From assembly GCA_914767715.1 (NCBI GenBank), contig OU612065.1, positions 10,292,001 to 10,356,000 of the forward strand: a DNA stretch of 64,000 bases, given 5' to 3'. The notes under the pieces were generated by a model, which was given only the letters and a program-made list of their open reading frames with translations, was not told the DNA's origin and searched no databases. Of this stretch, positions 14,301 through 26,874 are shown piece after piece. The stretch's first letter is position 1, and each line of letters starts with the position of its first letter. The position numbers were made by a program, and so were the translations under genes. Origin of the DNA: Membranipora membranacea. Its lineage: Eukaryota > Bryozoa > Gymnolaemata > Cheilostomatida > Membraniporidae.

Positions 14301-15407
14301 GGGGACACTTTACTACCCAACTCTATACATGTCTGATCCAACCCAACATTTAGACACACTCATTTACCTCCTAGGGTCAAGTGCTTCCCAGATTAGGTCT
14401 ACTAATACGGATCGAAGGAAGATTTCTTCAACCTGAATATGACCCACAAGCAGCTAAGACCTTATACAAAAAACAACAAGTTGTACTTCACAATTGTCTA
14501 CTGTTTCCAATTCCCCATGATAATGGAAAAATTATAAATTTAAACTCTGTTGGCCAATCGAACAAGGATAGTAGCCCTAAGCTTTCAGCAGTTAAGAATA
14601 ACAGCTTACAGTTGACAACTAAAGCAACCCTGTACAAGTACAAGCTGATATACCATAGGCCTACTAGTAAGAGCAAAAATGTGACTGTGATAGTTGTCGA
14701 CACGAGAGGACGAGCTACCTACTTATGACATACATTTTATTACATTATTATTTGACATTCACTGTCTTACTACGTGGGTCAAGTATAAGCGACTAGAGAT
14801 GTTTTGGATGGTAGATAATACACTAAGGAAATGCAAGTTAAATTTGCTAGCAAAACATAATACTTGTTGCTAGCAATCCCTGGCCGGGGTGCCCATAAAT
14901 GACTACCATCTTGGACTGGAGGTTATGTATGTGCAATCAATACTAGTGCCAGTCATATATATATGTTTGTAAAATGCTCACATTAGAACAGTGAGTTACT
15001 GTTAGTAAGGGCCAGGAGCTTCGTCGTTCAGACCATTGACATAGATAGAGGATGAAGTGAAGTGACTCTTTGATGTAAGTGGTCTAGTCTTAGCCAAATG
15101 TTCATGATTATGTTACAATTTCTTGTATATTCTAAAAAACCAAACCACTGTGACTGTCAGGGTCAGTGTTGCTGAGCCAGGAATACAACGACAAGACTAA
15201 GTTAATTTAGACCAAAGAGTTACAGACTCAAACTCCTTGTTTGGACATGGTAAACAAGTAAGTAACAGTATGAGTGAGTATGACAATAATAAATAAATCG
15301 GACCTTGTTAGTTAGTAAGTATAATCAATCATGCAGCAGTGCTCAACCTCCTCTACTGACCACTATTATTCTAAGATCACAGCATAGTCATTCTACTGGC
15401 TCTTTAA

Positions 15408-15435
15408 CCTATCTTGACAAGCTTGTCAAGATAGG
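15408..15435. repeat. 28-bp perfect palindrome without spacer
   Basis: The half-site CCTATCTTGACAAG is followed directly by its exact reverse complement, so the 28 bases read the same on both strands. The next bases outward do not pair. I see no flanking direct repeat. It could be a cruciform-prone site, a relic of a palindromic transposon or a protein-binding site. Confidence 0.9.
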
Positions 15436-16238
15436 CTACTAGCCCCTGTGTCTGGAAGAGGGAGTTCATTGCTGTGATGTTGCACAAATTTTATATCATC
15501 TGATACCTCACTGAGTAACATAAAAAGCAGTAGGATTTGTACACTTTAGAGGCGAGCAACAATCCACACACTGGTCCTTTGGTAACACCTGAAATAATCT
15601 AATGTACTTAAGAGGGAGAAGAGTATGTGTTGGACACCATCTTAGATAAAGATTGACAATCTTACCCTGAATATATTGCGATTGAAATCATACAAATATA
15701 TGATGTTCTTTCTCATTATCTATTGGTGACCATAGCCATATTAACAGCCCTCCAACAATAAAGAGCAGGAAATGTTAGATTATTTGAATTTAGTGATCAA
15801 TTGCCTACCCTTGGAAAATAAGAGCACAACTCCACATATTTTGAAATGTTCTTAGCAAAGAATTGTGCTCAGTTTAGCCTGGGCAAGCTGTCGGGGCTGT
15901 TCTCAGTTTCTTTACAAAAAAAACTGTTTATACAATTCATGTCTCTCTTGGCTGCTACAAGCTCACCATCAATAACTTACTGGAAATACATGTAATATAT
16001 TGTTAGATCACACCTCGGCAGAGGACAAGCTTACTGAACATCGAGGGGACACAAAGGCTTAAACACTACATTTTTCCATACAAATTTGGGTGTTCAACTC
16101 TGATATCATGTTCAGTAGTTCCAGGGTATCTGACTTATATCTAGCACACGTTATAGCGGCAGAGATTTCATGTATACCCATAATAAAAAAAACTGGATCC
16201 TACTATCAATCTAAAATTAGTTATTTAGGCATTCCCTG

Positions 16239-16271
16239 ACGCTGTCCATAGACATTGTCTATGATGCTGTC
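16239..16271. repeat. 17-bp palindromic insert with CATAGAC termini and near-matching 8-bp flanks
   Basis: Bases 16247-16263 read CATAGAC-ATT-GTCTATG, the same seven terminal bases as the palindromic transposons at 40543, 57717 and 60189. The flanking octamers are ACGCTGTC (16239-16246) and ATGCTGTC (16264-16271), matching at 7 of 8 bases. It may be a minimal derivative or excision remnant of that family. It is short enough that chance cannot be excluded. Confidence 0.4.
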
Positions 16272-17326
16272 AGTGAAATGGCTTTGTAGTCATGTAAACA
16301 TACTTTTCTTTGGCAACCTTGCTAGCAGTCTCTATACCATTCTTGATAATCAACAATGCAAAGCTTCCGTATCTAACTACTCAGAAAACTACAAAATTGA
16401 ATGTATGATTTTGTAAATGGAAAGTCTGAATTATGAATTTATATAGCCCAGGTCCAAAGTCTTGTCCCTCGTTTATATCTAAGTAGATGATAATTGCCAA
16501 TCAATGTGCGAGGTTTTTTTTAAGAAACTTATTGGTATGCATCAATTTTCGTTTTGAGAATCAAAACTTGTAAGTCAATATGGAAAATGACAACTTAGCT
16601 CTGGTGAAGGGACAATAAGCTGCAATTATGTAATCAAATTTTAATTATGTCAAAATGGTTATTTACCTTAGCTTTTAAGAATAGACACATCAGATGTGAT
16701 ATATTATGAGCTGCAAGAGATAATGCCAGCTAAAATAGTACATAAGATAGTATCGCAGTGTTTTGTGCCATTGATAAGTCTGTGTAACTGTACAGTAGTA
16801 ATGACATAATATACAAATAAAAATAATGTTATGTACCAGGCACAATATACAAAAAAGATACTACCATTAATAAAATATGCTTGTCCATGGCAACTGCAGT
16901 AAGCTAAAATCACAGCTTTCTTACAACTAACAAACAAATGATGTAGGTTAAATTGTCTTTTTGGCAACGTAGGGTAAAAAACTAAATAAATCTGCTCCAT
17001 GGGGGCGTGTTTATGTGAACTCTAAGTAAATGTAAAATCATCGACAGCGGTGATGGAAGAGTGATGCCTGTCGGTTACAGTGTTGACCGAACATAAGGTT
17101 ATCTAGCTCACTATGTGGACTATTGCAATCTGTACGAGGCAATAAAGCTATGCAGATGAGCAGACAAGACTAGCACTAGCACAGTAATTGTCAACATTTG
17201 ATTGCAGAGATAATCTGGACAGGAGTTTGTTGCGGTGAGCACCTTGTGTAGTGTAGCGAACCAAGATCAGCCGCCTGACTAGTAGTGACTAGTGATCTGA
17301 GGGGTCAGCTCTGCTGTGTCACCAGC

Positions 17327-20061
17327 TCAATCTTCTTCTGTGAACTCGAGAGTTGTATACCTGAGAGGTCTCCTCTCATTATATCCCCTATCATCACTAG
17401 ACACCATGTAATCCTCAAACATCTTCGGCTCTGTAAGTATTATAGTAAATTGGTCATCTGCGAAACTCTCACATTGGATAGATATTAATAATCAAGACCA
17501 TATTGTTTTCACACTCTGTTCTATCTATACATTAGGTCTTATGACCGTCCTATTTAACGGTGGCTTGTGTGTACACATAAAATGTTCCAGTTTCACGGCG
17601 ATAAGTGCCTCTACTTTACTACTCTACTTTACTAAACATACCATTGCTGTTATGAAGGAGGGCAACTGTCAACTGATGAGGGGTTTCACTCATACTCGAA
17701 TCATCTTCAGAGGTGGTAGATATACTAGCTGATCCATGACATAACCGCTGAGCCTGCGCCACAGACAAGTCTAAATAGTCCTAACAACAATAAAAGATAA
17801 CTATATAAATCAACTGGTAAATATCATTGTGGCCAAACAAGAATGTTGAATTCAGTTAAAAGATAGGGGAAAGAGGAGAGAGTAGGGTTGGATAGATCAG
17901 GGAATTTGGGACATGCCCAAACACACTGAATATTGGAGTTGCCCGCTAAACATTGTGAGGTGACTACTCTTCAGTTCTGCAGAACAACTTCCATTTGAAA
18001 TCTGGATATAAAAAAAACATATGGTTTTGTTTCATTATGCTATGTCTACATTGCTTACATCCTGATCTTGGAGCATATGTTCTAGACTGAGTTTGATGTC
18101 TTTAAACGATGGACGAATGAGGGGCTCAAATTCCCAGCATTTTCTCATCAGAGTATACCTGGAAAAGAACGGGGTTCTCAATAATGGATGAAAACATATG
18201 GAAGGCAATGACAGTAATAACTCTATTTCAAGGCATCACATATTGAGAGAACATAAATCTTTATCCCTAGCTGCCATGCTAACTAGCATAGCTCATACCT
18301 GAACTCAACATCGGTGTATAAAATAGAGAAGCGTCCAGTTACTCAGATAACAGGTGCAGCCTGCAGGACATCTTTTTATAGAGCATATCATTGACAGATC
18401 CAGGAAAAGTTAAATTAAATTATGTTCTAGTCACATGTTCTTATCATGCTCCCTTCTCCTTGACCCTGTTATAGAAGTGGAGGAACTCAACCTGGTGAGC
18501 GGCTACAGCATATAATTTTTTGTGTCCCATGTTAGGACTACTCAACTGTACAAAACTATCTCTATAATATTACAATTTATTGGTTTATGACAATGCTGAC
18601 TTACAGAGCGAGTGAGCATGTCTCAGGCCTGTCCATTCTGTAACCTTCCTGTAATAGATGATACATCCTCTCTGCTGGTATCCCAGGATAAGGTGTAGCA
18701 CCAAGTGTCGCAATTTCCCATAAAACTATTCCATATGACCACCTGTTAATATAAGAACAGTAATAAACCATTTATCCACATTAAGGAAATTGTTAATTTT
18801 TAATTGGCAGGATGTATTGGCACCTCATTATATGTTTATCTATCACAAGGTTGCCATTAGGGAGGTGGGTGACTATAATAGATGTCAGGAGTACCAAACA
18901 AAGAACAGCGGTATCAGTTGACAGCCTTGGAGATTGCCAATCAATATGTTAGTGACGGACCTAATGGTCAAATCATAAATAGACACAGTGTTAATTATAT
19001 TAAGTTATTTAATATATACTATATACTTCCGCTCTGTTTGATTTGAAACAATAAGAGGGAGATACATATCAAAAATGACTATCTTAGTTCTCTTAGATTT
19101 CTCCATTTTCAAAGTTGTATTATAAGATCGCATCGAAATAAGCGGCCTATACTGAAGTTTGTTTACTGCCTAATTTCTAGTTTTCTAATTTGTAATAGGT
19201 TGACAGTATCGAAAGAGTTGTGGCAGGAGCCTAGACTCTACAGTGTTTGAATAAAAACAAATATGTGTTGGGATATAGAAGTCGTAATGCATAGCAGACT
19301 CACACATCACTTTTAGTAGTGTATATTTGATGATATAGAGATTCCGGAGCCATCCATTTGACTGGTATACGACCTTGGCCCTTCTTTTTGTAAGCTTCTT
19401 CTTCATAAATGTCTTTAGTCATGCCAAAGTCAGAAATCTTTATAACATTGTTTGCCGCTATCAAAATATTTCTGGTAGCCAAATCACGATGCACCAGCTA
19501 AAGAAAATGAGAAAAAAAGATACAAATTAACACTCACATTTCAACCTAGCAAGGCTTAAAATAAATAAGACAGTGTGAAAAGAAGTGTATTTCTTGCGTT
19601 TTAAGTCTTCGCTGGCTGGGATGGTTTGTCTAAACTGGCTTCAATCATCACCAATAATCCACCACAGTGTCAATGCCATTTTTACAAGTTCACATCGAGG
19701 CAACTGAATATCTGAACAGGATCTGATGATGAAGCTAGTTGTACCTTCATATCTGATAGATACTGCATTCCTTTACTAATTTGCCAAGAGAATCCCATGA
19801 GCTCTGCAGAATGTTCTGTGTAGAATTGGGTGGCTCCGTTCATATAGATTGGCTCCTGAGTACGAACATGTCGTAGGTAGTTTTTGAGTGAACCATGTTC
19901 ACAATACTCGACAACCAGATGGAAGGGTCCATTGAGAGTGGCTGCACCGATTAGCTTGATGACGTTGGGATGATCCACTTCTTTCAGTAAAGTGTATTCA
20001 GATAGAAGGTCTGTAAACTCAACTCGGCTGGCACCATCTATAAAAATTATAAATAACTTCA

Positions 20062-20114
<53 letters not shown>

Positions 20115-23100
20115 CCTGTTATTTTGCAGGCATGCGGTTAGGAACCTTTTAATATTGTGTTTATTTATAAATAGTACGGAAATGAGTAGAGCAAACACGT
20201 ATATCTTCAGGGCACACTCCAAGAGGCACCAAATCAGCCAGCCAACAAACATGACCAATGATAGCATGTGGTTGCAAGTGTGGCTGCTGTTATGATCATA
20301 GAGCAGGAAAAACTGCACTGATCCCCCTACAGCACGTGGGTGACTTTGAATCGTAGTAGGTTCTTATGTCTGTAAGGTTGACGATAACGTATCATAAGCA
20401 GAGAGACTTTGTGCACGAGTCAAGCTGTGCATATAATCGAGGACATTCAATCCACCTCCTTGTAATAAACATTATATAACTGTAAATGTCAGCTTCATAA
20501 TCAGGACATTATAACAAACCTTTTAACATTTTTACAGCAGCAGGATTCCAATCATCTAGGGGTGATTTTCTGTATTTGGCTTCCATGACACGACCGAATT
20601 CACCTTCTCCTATGTAATCTCCTATAACAAGACTGTCTCTCGGCAGCTCCCATTTCTCATCATACTGTATTGGAATGAAGAAGAGTGTCAAAATTCTGAT
20701 AAATCGGTCACTCAACAATAGCAGAAGATTAGGGTAGGTTAACTAGAAAATGTTTCACAGTTATTATTATTTATTAAAATCTCACAATAGTATTATTCCA
20801 TTGGCTGATTGAAGTAATTCCTTAATCTCCCTCTCTTTATGAGATACAGCTGGACAACAACATTCAGGTACATACCAGTTCATAGTTGTTAGCGATGTGA
20901 TAGAAGGGATGCATAGAAGGCCAGTCACTGATAACAGACATGACTGTTGATGGTGTGCTACCTTCATAATCCGGACAAGGTGTGAACTCCGGTAATCTCA
21001 AGCTTGTACCGTTCACTCTCCAAGCGTTTACGTTTGCCACTGGAAAATAAACAGACAAAGTTTAACCAAGATTAAGAGACAAACAAAACAAAACACCGTT
21101 CATAAGGTTATACAGGTAAAGTTCCATAGGACCTAATCATTTCTCATCCTTGTTGATTATTTATGGAGGGAATGAGGTGTTATTATTAGTTGAAAGTTGT
21201 GTTCCGACAGAATTTAATTTAACTTGTGTTAATTTGGTGTTGCTGTCACCAACTAATAAATGTTCCCATTCTGCCTGATACCATTTTATTTAAATATCAC
21301 CCAAGAATAGCGATGATTTGATCAGCGTGGGTATACCTTTCTTGTGACGGCTCAGAGCTTGATATCTACACCAGAGCGATAACACAGATGTAATGATTAT
21401 CATGATTGCAGCAGTGACAGCGATACCGATAATACATCCTACTCCACATTTCTCCTCAGCAACTGGACGTACTTCTTTCACAACTACAGAATTGTATCAA
21501 AAGATATATAAATATAGATGTATATGTATGTTGTATGTATTTCTGTTCCTCCTCAAATCAACAGTGCGATGTACCGGAGTGAATTCCACTAGAGAAAAAA
21601 ATTAAGTCAGTAAAATACACAGCAGTAAAATATAAAATGATAAAAATGGTTACTAAAAAGTTATATTAAAAATTAGAGTATTTATAAAAAAGAGTGTTTT
21701 GTAGCCTTTCAGTCCGACAGCGGGGCATCTGGGTGGCAAGTGACACCCGAGTCTGTCGCCCACTCTTCCTTATTATCAGCTTGTTGAGTGGGTGTCCCTC
21801 ATCATTAGTACAATATGTTGCCTCTTTTTTCTCCTAACTCTCCCACACAATATATTACATTAATATAATTATCTTCAAAGGCAAACTTGAAAAGAAAAAA
21901 GACACCCAACATGAGAGAGGGTAACATAATCAAGAGCCTTGCAATTATAGCTATTTTCGATTAATTGGTTAGATTTGTGTTAATGTTACACTAGTAGTCA
22001 ATTATGTACTAAAATACGTTTTATGTGCTAAGGTTCTTTACCTGTTAAGTTGACAATAGGTATATTTTCATCTTCGTCTATATATACAATATCTATCTGT
22101 GATTGAGGTCGGCACTGGCAGTCATCTCTACAGTAGCACACACCTGACGCGCCACACAAACCTAGCCTGTGTCCGTTACAGTTAATCGGTGTCCGTCCAG
22201 ACCACTTACTACTGTCTACAACCAAATATATCAAAGTCAATCAAACCCCCTATATATATATATAGTAGATAAATACAGCTGGATGTGCCCCTCATATTAC
22301 AAGAAATACCCCTGAAGATGAAACATAATCAGAAACAGGTAGGTTGTACTTACACACTTATCTGTATGGTCATGACATGATTCTATAACATACCTAGACA
22401 ATCCTGAGGACAAATGTGAGCAGATAAAGTCTCCAGTTCGCTACACACACCGTCACCGCATTGCTCGTTAGCTATACATGTAGAGTAGTTAGATCTAATC
22501 GTCTCTATCATACTCCACATACACTGAGCTGAACCTATCCCAGCCGAGGTATTACATGCCAGCTCATCTGTGTTTGTAGCACATCCTACTATAGAAAAAA
22601 GAAATGAGGCCGTTATAAAAAACACATTCAGAACAAATGAACAGCCTGATTCAATGATTTTATTTTTTTCATTTATGCTGAACTGTCAATTACCCGATAC
22701 AAAGCGTTTCCTCCGTCCAATGAACTCCCATCGCTCCGTCCAATCTGTTATCGCTTGGAATAACTAACATACTTTCTGTCACAAACAGATCACATCATTT
22801 AGAGTTAAGTACATAGTAAGTCTATTTTCAAGTCTAAACAAACCTGATGAATTGAAACTGGACATATTATTAACTCCAGCTCCGAGTTTAACCTTTAAAG
22901 TCGAGGTCCTGTTGCGAGCGAATTGTGTAACTGTGATCTGATATTCAATCACTTCGTTATTGAGACAGGTGCTTATAGCCTCAGAATTGCTCATATATAT
23001 GATCCCCTGGTGTTGGGTAATACCAAGAAAAGGACGGCAGCCAGCAGAGTTCTCAGTCTTATAGTCGAGAGAGAATGTCAGAGAGGCACTGTAGTTGTGA

Positions 23101-26100
23101 CTGATCTCCAAAACCTGGGAAAGTAATAAATGTATTTGTTTTATCAAAGGACAAGTTATCAAGTGTGTGCCACGTGGAAACATTCAAACTATGACCAGGA
23201 ATTTAAACTATTCCTACCCGAAACAAACACATGCACGGTTGACCTTCTGAGATTTTACACGTGGAGACTCAAAGTGTCCAGTGACAACTACACATTGTTA
23301 TTTATTTTGTACCTTTGTGTAATCTGGAGAAGCCCGAGATACATCTACATTATAACTCTCAGTAAGAACTAGGTTGTGCAGCTCATCATAGTCGATGTAT
23401 ATGAATCTGAACCTAAATGTTATCTAAAAATGAGAAAATAAGAAAATGTAAGTACAGGATCTCAGATTAAATTTTTTCTTGCATATTTACGTGTTGTTCC
23501 CTAGTCCAGGTTTGTCACCGTCACTTTTTACAAGCACCTGGCTGTAAAAGAACTTTTTATGTTTTCATCACAAAAAACAACATATCGATGTAGTGATAAA
23601 TTGACACATCACATAAAAAGATGGCAGTGATAAAAAGACTACAGTATATACTTCACTAATAGGTAATGATGTTATATTTACTGCCCTATACTGCCACATT
23701 GGCTTCACTGGATCAGATATAAACCTTGTTCTTATATTATTTGATTCACTGCCTAGCATCCTTCATTGTGAGTCAGCTAACCCGATAAAATTCTCAAGGT
23801 ATGTTTTTATGAGTAATAACTCGTCAAGATAAAGAATTACCTGTAGTATCATCTAATGCGATCAGTATAGTCATCTTACCTTGTTATTAATAGCCATCTG
23901 CTTATCGATATTTCCATCTATGAGCACCACATCTATATCTATGGTGGACTCCAGCGGCCACTGTTCTGGGTAGGTCACACCTGAAAATAAGATGGTGTAT
24001 GAGATGGTATATGAGATGGTGTATGAGATATGTGATATGTTTATGGGATCTTATGACTAATTATCGACTCAATTTAAAAGCTGTGACCTCCTTGTGTTGT
24101 TATGATGAAGGATCCCAATCACTCCTTGTTATGATCGTAGAAGGAGGAATAAACTCACCTATAAATGCTTTACCAGGTCTCTTCATTATGGAGGCTGTAA
24201 GCAGTGGCCGTCCGTTCACATAGTTACTATTACTGTACTCAATTCTCCATTTAGAGGTGTTCCCAGATTTATCAAGATTTGCTATCAAGTTTTTGTCCTG
24301 CAAACATGTAAAAATGGGTGGTCATGTATGTTTTTACCATTGAAGATAAAACTGACAGGTATCCCAAAGTGAGCATGAAACAGGCTGAGGTATAGAGATC
24401 CTAATAAAGTTATAAAATAATTATGTTAAAAAAACTTTATTTCTCTAATGGGTCAAATGCCCTCGACTTTGGCGGCACATTTATTAATACAATAGATCAG
24501 ATGGTATCGCTGTCATGAACCTGTGGGAGTTAGAATCATCGTTTCCTTTATTTACACAAACTACTTTCTGTCAGACTACTGTAGTATGTATAAATGTCGA
24601 CTATTTGTGTAAATCAGCAGCAGCTGTCTAGGGGCAGGTAGAGGGCTTCAAATCCCGACTTCCGATACTCAACTCGAGTAAATTATATTATGAGAGAATT
24701 ACTAAAATCTCACAGCTTTTCATGGGATTTCTGACTCCCAGGAGACCAAATCCCTACATTCAATTTTGTTTTCAGTTTGTAGCCGTATTATTGTGAATGA
24801 ATGGACTGAGTTGAACATTGTATTAACCTTGGCTTTGTTTAGCAAATAATTTGATCATTTCTAGGGAGCATTGATAAGAACATCACCAAATCATTTCAAC
24901 AAACAAGATCTAGATCTAACCAAATTTTCATTGAATCCCAAAAAGCCGGAACCTTATTTTTTACTGATTTATATCACCTTAGGTCTTGAAAAGCTTTATG
25001 TAGGAGTGAATAATGTAGAAATCATCAATGTATAGTGAGTAAATGAGTCATGACTGCAAGTTGAAACTTTCATCGCTTCGAAAGTGAATGAAGATTTTTA
25101 ACCAAGTTTACCCAGCATGAATCATGCTGAAGGTGTTTTGGAACATGGGAAAGTGCAGCAACACAAATATTTACATTAGACAGTACCCTCGGGTTATCTA
25201 TAATTCATGTGTGAAAAAAACACAAATTCAACTGAAGTCGCCTTACAACACCTGACTAGTCAAGTATTATACGCATTCATCAAGGCAACCACTGTTTGTA
25301 CATTGTGTTCACATTTTTCCATAAACTCCACTAAGTTGCATGACCCCCAATATTCACAAATCCTTACCCCTGGTTTTTTATACTGATCAGAGTCGATAGT
25401 TCTGTTGAGTTGAACAAAGTCTAACGATTCTCTAGGTCTGAGTGATGTGTAAGGAGACATATCAACTTCATTGAGCACGTCTATCTCAACTTCAATCGTC
25501 TGATTGTTATACATGAGCCTTGTGTTTGCCTTCTGTGCTGCGCTGTAGTTTAGTCTGTGTACATACAACACGTTATCTTCTATGGTAAAGTAGGATCTTT
25601 GCTCTGTAAAAGAAAATTTAGAATAAATGGTAACATCAATTTTTAAATTACAGTATATCGGTTACATTCAGATATGCGTCACAACGCTGGATTCATGAAT
25701 GAACCTCACGTTAGTCGATGACAGCATTTCAAGGCACTTTTCCCACCAGAAGCAAACAATTAAAGCAGCCAGTCAGCTCTCAATACCAATTAATTTGAAT
25801 ATGAATAAAACCATACATATATGTCATCTTTTATTATTCCAAAGTAGAAATAGCATAAAATTTACAAAGGCCCGAAAATAGAATTAAAATTAGGGATTTT
25901 GTCTTTTATTCCTTAACATGATTTAATTTGTAATTACTAGGGCATCAATGCTTAATGGAAAGCACATGAGAGAAGCTATCTAGGTCTAAAATCTACACAA
26001 TCACAAGAAAAACCATTATGCAATGATACAGTTAATTAACTGTAGGCAACATTTTCTACAGATTAGTTCAGATGCTAGCTATCACTGAATATCAGGAAAT

Positions 26101-26843
26101 TAACTTCCTGTGGAAAATTAAGAAAAGTTAACTAGCTGTCAAACTGAATAAACAGATATCATGTAATAAGAGGAGTATTTATCATTATATATCATTTAGT
26201 GGTGCGATTACTTGTGATCAATGCTGCGGTATTGTTACATCATTATCAAGCTTCAGAAGCCTGGAATTCTCAAATCTAGGCTGATTCATTCTCCATCCTC
26301 CAAAACAACTGATACAAAACCCTGTATACAATTATGTGTGTAGAGGCCACACTTCATAGATAAGATGTTTGACAATGTTATTAGATGGAGTTCCGCCAGA
26401 ACAATTCAAATTACAGAAAGTCTACATTTTTAAGTACTAGGCATCTACTGACTCCACTATAATATTGAAACCTCAAACTCTTTTGATTATAATGAATTTA
26501 ATTAAAACCAACCATGATATGTAACACCAGATTTGGATAATAAAATGGTGATTTTGAAGATCCAGCGCTCAATTATGTCCTGTGAATATATAGGATGCAT
26601 ATCAGGACTGTCCTTATGCTTGCCGCCAATTTTTGTACACAGGCCATTACGTTAAAGCGTGACGGTAATGGGCCCCTCTTCAGGGTTTAATCCTTCCTGT
26701 TTGCAATGGATGATGTAATGTACTTTCCGGTTGATTATTTTTCACACATAAAGCTATGGTTTTTCATCTTTCGGAATATCCTTCTAAATTTTTTGTAAGG
26801 AACTAGGTGCAAGGGCAGTACAATTACATATATAAATAAATTC

Positions 26844-26874
<31 letters not shown>

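Larger units (their letters stand above)
11345..17326. other. Long intergenic stretch, no clear gene
   Basis: About 6 kb lie between the SHOC2 start and the RET-like gene's last exon. Open frames here are short and show no conserved domain. It should contain the SHOC2 promoter and 5' UTR and the RET 3' UTR. One possible isolated exon (12252-12311, minus strand) and two small palindromes (15408-15435 and 16239-16271) are recorded separately. No tRNA or rRNA was recognised. Confidence 0.5.

Noticed and set aside
20019-20318. 99-codon minus-strand open frame with repeated IY codons
   Set aside because: It is created by translating the (TA)n microsatellite in a RET intron.
24630-24665. B-box-like TTCAAATCCC
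   Set aside because: No A-box at a proper distance and no tRNA-like stems; too weak for an RNA polymerase III element.
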